Source of the DNA: Candidatus Gorgonimonas leptogorgiae
GTDB taxonomy: Bacteria; Pseudomonadota; Gammaproteobacteria; Pseudomonadales; Endozoicomonadaceae
Length of the DNA: 5,080 nucleotides
Direction: 5' to 3'
Assembly: GCA_929200515.1 (NCBI GenBank)
Contig: CAKNAD010000210.1
Span: 1-5,080 of the forward strand
Shown here: one piece after another, positions 1 to 5,080 of the stretch
Layout of the letters: each line of letters begins with the position of its first letter
How positions within the stretch are numbered: the stretch's first letter is position 1
Notes under the pieces: generated by a model
What the model saw: only the letters and a program-made list of their open reading frames with translations
Told to the model about the DNA's origin: nothing
Database searches by the model: none
Made by a program: the position numbers and the translations under genes

Positions 1-883
1 AATATAAAATCCTGTGTAAAATATTTTTTGCAGGTAAATCTTGATTCGATAAAAGATGCTTTATAATATTTACAAAAGTATAATCGATAAAAATTTTTTT
101 ATTTTTACAAGCTTTTTTAAACTTATCTAAAAATTGTGGGTATATACTTTCAATTCCAGCATAGCTAGTAGTGGGTAAGTTATCATTTAGTATCTGATCG
201 ATAGTATTTTGGTTACATCTGTTTGGATAATCGCTTTTAAATATAGAAACAAACAGCTCTTTATTCTGAGCATCTTTTATTATTTGTTCATCTGTTAGTT
301 GTATAAAACTCTTAATATTTTCTATCTTTAAACTACTACAATGCTTATTTATAAAACAATAAAAAATAATACTATCAAGTTTATACTTTTTATTGTCTAG
401 ATAATACTCTATTTTAGGCATTGCGTCGATAAAAAGTGTTAACTTGCGTAGAAACACGTCTAAACCACTAGGTTTATCTATAGGAATTTGATCATTAAAT
501 ATTTTATATATACGCTCAGATGGAATCTCTTTAAGTGTATTAAGTAACTTTATATACGACCCTCGTGCTTCCGGGTTGCTAATTTTAGGTTGCATATCTG
601 TTATACAACTATCAATTAGCTCTTTATAAGATATTTTGTTATTTGCACATCTGTTTGCATAAATGCTTTTAACATCTCGCGTTAAAGATTGTTGATTGAA
701 TAACAATGTATCAGAATTGTGGCAGGAGGCTTTTTTTTCTCCCGCAACTACCTTTACTTGCCTGTAATTGGCATCAACAATAACTTGTGTTTGTGTATTA
801 AGAGTATTATTTAACGTTAACTGATTAACAGTATTTGTGCTTGGGCCAGCTTGGGCAACTGTAGTGGAGGGATACGGCATCAT
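1..883 (-). CDS. Unrecognised protein, 3' end cut off by window edge (first 294 residues)
   Basis: The frame is open from an ATG at 881-883 (minus) to the left edge without a stop, so the C-terminus is missing. The start is chosen because AAGGA lies 7 nt upstream; the ATG at 888-890 is in another frame that stops quickly, and the second codon here is also ATG. I do not recognise the family and assign no function. Residues about 15-33 are rich in Asn, Thr, Gln and Leu. The rest is mostly charged, probably helical, with no signal peptide or membrane segment. A motif KSxYxNRC occurs at residues 72-79 and again at 216-223, and I-x-x-I-(F/L)-N-D-x-(I/L)-P occurs at 125-134 and 228-237, suggesting diverged internal repeats. 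Scattered cysteines show no metal-site spacing. Lower GC and poor conservation suggest an accessory or effector-like gene, which is inference only. The reading frame itself is well supported by length. Confidence 0.85.
   Translation of the reverse strand, partial: MMPYPSTTVAQAGPSTNTVNQLTLNNTLNTQTQVIVDANYRQVKVVAGEKKASCHNSDTLLFNQQSLTRDVKSIYANRCANNKISYKELIDSCITDMQPKISNPEARGSYIKLLNTLKEIPSERIYKIFNDQIPIDKPSGLDVFLRKLTLFIDAMPKIEYYLDNKKYKLDSIIFYCFINKHCSSLKIENIKSFIQLTDEQIIKDAQNKELFVSIFKSDYPNRCNQNTIDQILNDNLPTTSYAGIESIYPQFLDKFKKACKNKKIFIDYTFVNIIKHLLSNQDLPAKNILHRILY
215..240 (-). repeat. Internal direct repeat, distal copy (KSDYPNRC)
   Basis: This 26-nt segment matches positions 647-672 at 23 of 26 bases. 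The two copies are exactly 432 nt (144 codons) apart and in the same frame of the unknown protein. Here they encode FKSDYPNRC (residues 215-223). It is either a relic of an internal duplication or a short motif kept under selection. Confidence 0.7.
647..672 (-). repeat. Internal direct repeat, proximal copy (KSIYANRC)
   Basis: This is the partner of the copy at 215-240, encoding VKSIYANRC (residues 71-79) in the same reading frame. Conservation drops sharply on both sides, although the protein downstream of each copy stays loosely similar (an Asn, then Ile, then an I-D or N-D pair). Confidence 0.7.
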
Positions 884-889
884 TAAACA

Positions 890-894
890 TCCTT
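890..894 (-). promoter_or_regulatory. Ribosome binding site of the unknown protein
   Basis: On the minus strand AAGGA precedes the ATG at 881-883, with 7 nt between AAGG and the ATG. It decides between this start and the nearer, out-of-frame ATG at 888-890, which overlaps the Shine-Dalgarno sequence itself. Confidence 0.6.
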
Positions 895-920
895 TTTAAT
901 AAAAACTTAAAACCTTTTCT

Positions 921-947
921 TTAATATCTAATATAGATAGATATTAA
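921..947 (-). promoter_or_regulatory. Perfect 10-bp inverted repeat in the leader of the unknown gene
   Basis: TTAATATCTA at 921-930 is mirrored exactly by TAGATATTAA at 938-947, with a 7-nt loop. It ends 37 nt before the start codon of the unknown gene. No T-run follows on either strand, so it is not a normal intrinsic terminator. If the candidate promoter at 952-980 is real, transcription would begin at about 945, inside this repeat. It could then act as an operator straddling +1 or as a 5' RNA hairpin. The symmetry is seen in the sequence; the role is inferred. Confidence 0.5.
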
Positions 948-951
948 GGGT

Positions 952-987
952 AATATATCATAAAATTATCATTAAGTAAAACTTAAT
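952..987 (-). promoter_or_regulatory. Candidate promoter with palindromic TTAA-N7-TTAA site
   Basis: On the minus strand TTTACT (975-980) and TATATT (952-957) are spaced by 17 nt, an acceptable though weak sigma-70 pair. Overlapping the -35 is ATTAAG-N5-CTTAAT (971-987), a perfect 6-bp inverted repeat. It also fits the TTAA-N7-TTAA spacing of PmrA boxes (YTTAAK-N5-YTTAAK), apart from an A at the first position. PmrA controls many Dot/Icm effector genes in Legionella and Coxiella. In DNA this AT-rich such a site can arise by chance, so the PmrA reading is speculative. Confidence 0.3.
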
Positions 988-1089
988 TAACTTAGCAATG
1001 TAATATTTGATTTATGGATAGCTACACAATCTGTACTTGCTTATTGTTATATTTGAAAATAAAGATTGTAAGCATAAAGATATTGAATG

Positions 1090-1134
1090 AAAAACTCTAG
1101 TAGGGCTAGCTATTGAATTTAAAAGTCAACTTTT
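1090..1134 (-). terminator. Possible weak terminator downstream of dapF
   Basis: About 20 nt past the dapF stop on the minus strand is AAAAGT-TG-ACTTTT (1121-1134). A second short stem follows, CTAG-CCCTA-CTAG (1097-1109), with AG and five Ts after it (1090-1094). Both stems are short and AT-rich, so termination would be inefficient. Readthrough into the unknown gene remains possible. Confidence 0.25.
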
Positions 1135-1154
1135 TTGATACTTTATAGATGCAG

Positions 1155-1991
1155 TCACATTGTAATCTTACCATTGAATACAAAACTTGCATCTCCTATC
1201 ATTTTTATGTTTTCTTTAATGTTATTACAACAAATATCTAAAGAGCCATATTTAAAATCAACCTGAACTTTATCATTGAGTATTTCTAAAGCTCTTAAAG
1301 CAGCTACGGTAGCACATGCACCACTGCCACAGGCTAAGGTTTCACCTGCCCCTCTTTCAAATACACGTAATTTAAGTCGATTACGATTAACTATTTCAGC
1401 AAAACATAAATTACAACCATCAGCAAAAGGCAGTTTTAGCTCTAATAGTTTAGCTAATTTAGCTATATTTGCTGTGTATAATTCTGGAACTATAGTAACT
1501 GCATGATGATTACCTGTGGATATCAAAATAGTTGCTATAGTTTTATTTTCTATGACTATTTGTGTTTGTATATTGGAAGTTACAGCTACTGGTTGCAATT
1601 GATTGTTTAATATTACAGCAGGCCCCATATCAACTTCAATATTATGTAAATCAGCAATACAAACAGTATAGCTATTTGTGGCTACTGTTAATATAAACTT
1701 TTTTACCGCAATTAATTTATTCTCATATATATATCTTGCTAAGCATCTTAAACCGTTACCACATTGCAACGCTGTGGAACCATTTGCGTTAAATATTTCA
1801 ATAAAAAATTTAGATTCAGCTATATTTTTTTTGCGTATGATTAACAGTTGGTCAAAACCAATGCCTAAATGACGGTTTGCTAAATGACATATGGTATTTG
1901 TGTTTAATGTTAATAACTGTTGAGTTGCATCTATTATACAAAAATCATTGCCTAATCCATGCATTTTTGTAAAAGCAAGTACTGATTGCAT
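1155..1991 (-). CDS. dapF: Diaminopimelate epimerase DapF
   Basis: DapF interconverts LL- and meso-2,6-diaminopimelate in the cytosol, the last step before DapDC decarboxylation to lysine and the source of meso-DAP for peptidoglycan. The protein is 278 residues, normal for the family, and both halves of the fold are present. Visible motifs are KMHGLGNDF (9-17), RHLGIGFDQLL (40-50), FNANGSTALQCGNGLRC (67-83) with catalytic Cys77, and FERGAGETLACGSGACA (211-227) with catalytic Cys221. Two oddities: the usual GNPH is GNHH at 160-163, and the usual GPA near the C-terminus is GDA at 266-268. The start is supported by GGAA (1999-2002), 7 nt upstream; the N-terminus is about three residues longer than in E. 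coli DapF. It lies 54 bp downstream of the transporter on the same strand, so co-transcription is likely. Identity is clear; full activity is presumed because both cysteines are kept. Confidence 0.97.
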   Translation of the reverse strand: MQSVLAFTKMHGLGNDFCIIDATQQLLTLNTNTICHLANRHLGIGFDQLLIIRKKNIAESKFFIEIFNANGSTALQCGNGLRCLARYIYENKLIAVKKFILTVATNSYTVCIADLHNIEVDMGPAVILNNQLQPVAVTSNIQTQIVIENKTIATILISTGNHHAVTIVPELYTANIAKLAKLLELKLPFADGCNLCFAEIVNRNRLKLRVFERGAGETLACGSGACATVAALRALEILNDKVQVDFKYGSLDICCNNIKENIKMIGDASFVFNGKITM

Positions 1992-1998
1992 TATTATA

Positions 1999-2002
1999 TT
2001 CC
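1999..2002 (-). promoter_or_regulatory. Ribosome binding site of dapF
   Basis: GGAA on the minus strand lies 7 nt before the ATG at 1989-1991. It supports the upstream start over the internal Met10, at which the conserved KMHGLGNDF motif would be truncated. Confidence 0.5.
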
Positions 2003-2012
2003 ATAAATTTTA

Positions 2013-2036
2013 AGCTTGAGTTAATAACCTCAAGCT
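2013..2036. terminator. 8-bp hairpin between transporter gene and dapF
   Basis: AGCTTGAG (2013-2020) pairs perfectly with CTCAAGCT (2029-2036) across an 8-nt loop, 9 bp beyond the transporter stop. On the minus strand it is followed by TAAAATTTAT, a poor T-tract. It may be a partial terminator or an mRNA-processing hairpin that lowers dapF expression relative to the transporter. The stem is certain; the role is inferred. Confidence 0.45.
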
Positions 2037-2045
2037 AGTATTTGA

Positions 2046-3275
2046 TTATTGAATGTTTTCAGTATCTTGCACACGTGAATCTATTTGTGATACCACAGGT
2101 GTAGTACGTGGCATTGGTACAAAAGATTGCTCTTCTGAAGTGTAAATAAGAGGTCGATAAAACAACCTTACAATAAAGAATAGTGATAAAAAACCCATAG
2201 ATGCAATAAAAAATATCATTAACCCCTGAGCCGAGTAATCCATTAATCTAGATGCAATAAGAGGACCTATGCAAGAACCAAAGCTATAAGATAATAACAA
2301 TGCTTGTGCTCCAGCTACGATATCATTAGCGCTTAAATGATCAGAAGCATGGCTTATAGCAACAGGATAAAGCGTAAAAGCAGTGCCACCAATAAAGAAA
2401 ATTAAAGCAAGCTGTGTAGTATGAGTTGAGTTATATAACATCATCATAGTACATAAACAGCATCCTAATATGCTAATTCCTATTAATACTTTACGTCTAT
2501 CTAAGTAATCAGATAAATAGCCAACAGGAAACTGTAATAACATGCCTCCAAATAAGGCAAAAGTCATAAACCATGATAATTCCTCATCTGTATGTCGCAG
2601 TATTTTGGTAGAATAAACTGGTAATAATCCATAAAATGCACCGAGTACAACTCCTGCAATAAAGCAACCTAAAAATCCTGAAGGTGTTAACTTAAAAAGT
2701 TTAAATAAATTTAATTTTGATGGCGTTTCTATTTCTGGATGTGGTAGTCTCGACATTACCGGAGGACAAATAGAAAGAGCTAATAAAATACCAATTAGTG
2801 TTATAGGAATAGATGAGTCTTTTGGAAATATACCGATGAATATTTGACCTATAGCCTGAGCACCATATAAAGATATCATATAAATAGAAACTACTCTTCC
2901 ACGCGTTTTAGGACTACTACTTACTAACAACCAAGACTCTATAACTACATATGCTCCAGCAGTAGCCATGCCAGCTATAAAGCGTAATAATATCCAGATA
3001 AGTTGGTTTTCACTTAACCCTAGAGCTAAGGTTGACGAACACAATATAGCCATAAAACCAGCAAATGACCTTATATGACCAATTCTAGTTACGATGGTTT
3101 CTACATTGAAAGATGCTATTAATAAGCCAAAATAGAAAGCAGAAGCAGTTAGCCCAATTAAATTTTGACTTGCTTTTATAGTCTCGTGTTGCTGCAGTGG
3201 GATTAATGTCATTAAATAACCACTAGCTAATGAAAATATAAAAAGCCCTGATAGAGGAGCGATAAATTTTTTCAT
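2046..3275 (-). CDS. ycaD: MFS transporter, YcaD family
   Basis: This is an inner-membrane major facilitator carrier of 409 residues whose hydrophobic pattern fits 12 helices. TM1 starts near residue 6, the cytosolic loop between the two six-helix halves is at about 172-197, and TM12 ends near 371. It resembles E. coli YcaD in several places: LRFIAGMATAGAYVVIESWL (97-116), with Glu113 in a membrane helix; GVVLGAFYGLLPVY (208-221); FTLYPVA (300-306); and AQALLLSYSFGS (323-334). MFS motif A is well formed in the second half as GYLSDYLDRRK (252-262) and degenerate in the first (about 57-70). The substrate is unknown, as for YcaD itself; efflux is a guess. A hydrophilic C-terminal tail of about 35 residues (375-409) is longer than in YcaD. 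The start is supported by a purine-rich AGAGAAGAAAG just upstream. It heads a likely two-gene unit with dapF and is divergent from the kinase gene. Its GC content is visibly higher than that of the kinase. Confidence 0.93.
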   Translation of the reverse strand: MKKFIAPLSGLFIFSLASGYLMTLIPLQQHETIKASQNLIGLTASAFYFGLLIASFNVETIVTRIGHIRSFAGFMAILCSSTLALGLSENQLIWILLRFIAGMATAGAYVVIESWLLVSSSPKTRGRVVSIYMISLYGAQAIGQIFIGIFPKDSSIPITLIGILLALSICPPVMSRLPHPEIETPSKLNLFKLFKLTPSGFLGCFIAGVVLGAFYGLLPVYSTKILRHTDEELSWFMTFALFGGMLLQFPVGYLSDYLDRRKVLIGISILGCCLCTMMMLYNSTHTTQLALIFFIGGTAFTLYPVAISHASDHLSANDIVAGAQALLLSYSFGSCIGPLIASRLMDYSAQGLMIFFIASMGFLSLFFIVRLFYRPLIYTSEEQSFVPMPRTTPVVSQIDSRVQDTENIQ

Positions 3276-3576
3276 GCTTTCTTCTCTAAAAAAATATGAT
3301 ATTAATATAACTTAAAGTATATACGGCTTATACCTAAATAAAAATTTAGTTTTTAACCTTTATGAGTGCTTATTAATAGTAATTTAAAATAAGAAACAAT
3401 AACATCAGTAAAAACATGTATTTTAGGCGATATCGAATGATATACTATTATCTTTAAATGTGTTTAATATTACAACAAAAATTTATATTTAAATGGATAA
3501 ATTTTAGTTGTAACATTAGAGTTAGCTATATTATAGCTAAAATTACACTTATTTTATTGTTTTATATTATTTTTAA
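3276..3576. other. Divergent intergenic region with AT-rich inverted repeats
   Basis: This 301-bp gap between the transporter and kinase starts has no credible ORF and no RNA gene that I can recognise. It must hold both promoters. Symmetric elements include GTATA-N7-TATAC (3317-3333), directly followed by CTAAAT-AAAA-ATTTAG (3334-3349) with five Ts on the plus strand (3350-3354). There is also an 8-bp palindrome CGATATCG (3428-3435) and the 19-bp palindrome at 3522-3540, listed separately. The stem at 3334-3349 resembles a terminator on the plus strand, but no plus-strand gene lies upstream. On the minus strand it would sit in the transporter promoter region. Confidence 0.5.
3508..3540 (+). 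promoter_or_regulatory. Candidate promoter and 19-bp palindromic operator of the kinase gene
   Basis: A perfect 9-bp inverted repeat with a single central base, TTAGCTATA-T-TATAGCTAA, spans 3522-3540 and ends 36 nt before the kinase ATG. It overlaps -10-like hexamers (TATATT 3527-3532, TTATAG 3531-3536). TTGTAA at 3508-3513 gives a 17-nt spacer to the second of these. A palindrome lying on the -10 element is a typical place for a repressor. With a one-base centre it cannot form a useful RNA hairpin, which favours protein binding. The symmetry is observed; the promoter is a weak prediction. Confidence 0.45.
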
Positions 3577-4986
3577 ATGAGTTTTACAATGTTTACCACA
3601 ATTAATAATAAATTAAATAATCTAAATAGCGTTTTACCAACGCCTAAAAAACTGAGTCCATATGATAATATAAAAAGAACAAATAATAAAAATATTACTA
3701 TTATGAATTCAACTAAAAAAAATATTATTTTAAAAAATATTACCAATAAGCGTATTAGCAGCGATAATATCAAAAAATTATATCATATAAAAGATCAAGA
3801 AGATAAAGATAGTGTGTATTGCTTAGGTGTAGGGGGTACTGGTGCAGTTTATATGGTCTCCAAATTAGATAATAATAGTATTATAAAAGGAAAACAGTCG
3901 AACCAACTTTTTCGTGTTCCTATAAGCAAAAAAAAGTGTAATCATTATGTATTATCAGTATCTAAACTAGGTATTATCAAAGAATTCCTGCTTAATAATG
4001 ATGATTACCGGAATTTTAATAAGTATGTCGAATATGCTAAGGAAGAGTTAGAGTATAATATTTTAATGGGTGTGCCTGCTAAGTTATTTATTGATCAGAA
4101 AAATATGATACTACAACTGGTATCTGAGTATAATGGCAATATATTAGACGGTTATATCGATTACAAACCATTAAATAATAATCATTATATAGATGTTACT
4201 AGTGGTGAAATTATAGCACAGCAAAATTTATGCTATGATTTAACACGAATAATAACACGTCAAATAATAGAAAAAGTGTTAATATTTCATAATAAAGCTA
4301 AATGTATTCATGGAGATATAAAAAGCTCTAATATATTAGTTAATCAGCTAGGCGAGGTTACAATAATAGATTTCGGTTCTGTAATTCCTATGGATAGCAA
4401 CGATCAAATTGCTGTTGAAAACTTTCTTGGCACTTATGTGTTTCTACCTCCTGAAATGTTTGGAGCAGAAAAATATGTAAATGGTAAATATGTAGATATT
4501 TATTGTATAGGTTTAACCTTATTATACATCATGTTAAAAAAAGAAATTTTCTTTATCGATGAGGTTAAAAAAAATAAGTTTCGCTTTAATTATCGAAGAT
4601 ACAACGAGACTATCCAAGAATTCACCAATAACACTGATATTCCAAACGATTTAAAACAAATAGTTTTGGGGATGCTAGTAGAAAAACCCAAAGACAGATT
4701 ATCATTAGAGCAAGCTTTTAATATTATATCACCTCAAAAATTATCTGATCTTAGTGATTTAGAATTAGAGTTTGAAAAACAAATTACAATGAAAAGATTA
4801 GTGAAATTAAAAAAAAACAAGGATATTCTATTACAAACTAATAATGAATTAAACGACAACGAAGTATTAGATATTATCGATTGCAGTAAAGATAAATCTG
4901 CGACATCTTATAATAAAGAACAAAAAATTTTAGAACAGCATTTAAAACAAATTAATAGAATAATTGAAAATAGAACAATAATATAA
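3577..4986 (+). CDS. Eukaryotic-like Ser/Thr protein kinase, soluble, effector-like
   Basis: The 469-residue protein carries one Hanks-type kinase domain (about 80-385). It shows the glycine-rich loop GVGGTGAVY (84-92), a probable beta-3 lysine Lys130 in YVLSVSK, and an alpha-C glutamate among Glu156-159. The catalytic loop is HGDIKSSN (245-252, Asp247, Lys249, Asn252), with DFG (265-267), GTYVFLPPE (285-293) in place of APE, DIYCIG (307-312) and the late Arg374. All key catalytic residues are present, so it is probably active. Gly rather than Arg precedes the catalytic Asp, making it a non-RD kinase. About 25 extra residues separate beta-2 from beta-3. The N-terminus (1-70) is basic, Asn-rich and holds a pentad repeat; the C-terminus (390-465) is charged and probably helical. 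It has no signal peptide and no membrane helix, unlike PknB receptors. A translocated effector is plausible but unproven. The start has no clear Shine-Dalgarno; Met5 is the alternative. Confidence 0.93.
   Translation: MSFTMFTTINNKLNNLNSVLPTPKKLSPYDNIKRTNNKNITIMNSTKKNIILKNITNKRISSDNIKKLYHIKDQEDKDSVYCLGVGGTGAVYMVSKLDNNSIIKGKQSNQLFRVPISKKKCNHYVLSVSKLGIIKEFLLNNDDYRNFNKYVEYAKEELEYNILMGVPAKLFIDQKNMILQLVSEYNGNILDGYIDYKPLNNNHYIDVTSGEIIAQQNLCYDLTRIITRQIIEKVLIFHNKAKCIHGDIKSSNILVNQLGEVTIIDFGSVIPMDSNDQIAVENFLGTYVFLPPEMFGAEKYVNGKYVDIYCIGLTLLYIMLKKEIFFIDEVKKNKFRFNYRRYNETIQEFTNNTDIPNDLKQIVLGMLVEKPKDRLSLEQAFNIISPQKLSDLSDLELEFEKQITMKRLVKLKKNKDILLQTNNELNDNEVLDIIDCSKDKSATSYNKEQKILEQHLKQINRIIENRTII
3685..3774 (+). 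repeat. Six-unit pentad repeat in the kinase N-terminus
   Basis: Residues 37-66 divide into six five-residue units: NKNIT, IMNST, KKNII, LKNIT, NKRIS and SDNIK. Position 3 is Asn in five of six and position 4 is Ile in five of six. In the DNA, the 10-mer AAAAATATTA recurs at 3688, 3718 and 3733, spacings that are multiples of 15 nt. This suggests expansion of a 15-nt unit. The N-I/L-T pattern recalls pentapeptide-repeat proteins, but Lys occupies the position that is normally small, and six units make only about one and a half coils. Confidence 0.5.
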
Positions 4987-5080
4987 ATTATAATAGTTTG
5001 AACTTACGCACTGAGATAGAAATTTTGGGTAGTGTTCACAAATCTGTGTCATATGTTAAACTATAACTCTTTATGAGGTA
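4987..5080. other. Right-edge non-coding stretch, possible insertion-sequence end
   Basis: No ORF is evident in these 94 bp after the kinase stop. The GC content rises compared with the kinase gene. A motif GTGTTCACAAATCTGTGTC (5032-5050), containing CACA-AATC-TGTG, resembles terminal inverted repeats of IS256/Mutator-type elements as I remember them. AACTTACGCACTGAG (5001-5015) could also belong to a mobile-element boundary. The other end and any transposase would lie beyond the window, so this is a tentative call. Confidence 0.25.

Noticed and set aside
888..890. Upstream ATG for the unknown gene
   Set aside because: It is out of frame with the long ORF, overlaps the Shine-Dalgarno sequence and stops after about 20 codons.
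921..947. Intrinsic terminator reading of the 10-bp inverted repeat
   Set aside because: The stem is almost purely A-T and no T-run follows on either strand.
884..1154. Possible small RNA or tRNA gene between dapF and the unknown gene
   Set aside because: No cloverleaf, anticodon arm or conserved RNA motif could be recognised; only the inverted repeats already listed were found.
1276..1506. Plus-strand 76-residue ORF
   Set aside because: Shadow of dapF, overlapping its conserved second catalytic motif on the opposite strand.
1678..1872. Plus-strand 64-residue ORF
   Set aside because: Shadow of dapF; composition gives no sign of a real protein and there is no start signal.
3416..3457. Tiny plus-strand ORF of 13 codons in the divergent intergenic region
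   Set aside because: Too short, no ribosome binding site, and expected by chance.
3573..3773. Minus-strand 66-residue ORF, very hydrophobic, resembling a small membrane protein
   Set aside because: It lies antisense to the Asn/Lys-rich kinase N-terminus, and AAT/AAA codons read backwards give Ile/Phe/Leu. No Shine-Dalgarno or independent support.

Overview
The window is AT-rich DNA that looks like a host-associated gammaproteobacterium. The two best recognised genes, dapF and a YcaD-type major facilitator transporter, are closest by eye to gammaproteobacterial proteins; DapF, for example, has a RHLGIGFDQLL segment like the E. coli enzyme. Low GC, Asn/Lys/Ile-rich proteins and a stand-alone eukaryotic-like Ser/Thr kinase fit an intracellular or amoeba/arthropod-associated lineage such as Legionellales or a relative. 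This placement is an inference; there is no rRNA or other phylogenetic marker in the window.

Layout from left to right: (1) positions 1-883, minus strand, the first 294 codons of an unrecognised protein that runs off the left edge. It has an Asn/Thr/Gln-rich N-terminus and an internal duplicated motif 144 codons apart. (2) 884-1154, its leader, with a perfect 10-bp inverted repeat and a palindromic TTAA-N7-TTAA site. (3) 1155-1991, minus, dapF (diaminopimelate epimerase). (4) A 54-bp gap with an 8-bp hairpin. (5) 2046-3275, minus, a 12-helix MFS transporter of the YcaD family. (6) 3276-3576, a divergent intergenic region with several AT-rich inverted repeats, including a perfect 19-bp palindrome just upstream of the next gene. 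(7) 3577-4986, plus, a 469-residue soluble eukaryotic-like protein kinase with a short pentad repeat in its basic N-terminal tail and a charged, probably helical C-terminal tail. (8) 4987-5080, a non-coding edge that may hold the end of an insertion sequence.

The transporter and dapF are co-oriented and close enough to be co-transcribed. They look like core genes: meso-diaminopimelate for peptidoglycan and lysine, and an uncharacterised efflux-type carrier. They are flanked by two lower-GC genes of accessory character, the unknown ORF and the kinase. The kinase has no membrane anchor or signal peptide, and such kinases are a known class of translocated effector in intracellular bacteria. Both flanking genes have an inverted repeat about 36-37 nt upstream of the start codon. 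Whether these two genes are host-directed effectors is a hypothesis, not something the sequence proves. No tRNA, rRNA, CRISPR array or complete mobile element was seen.
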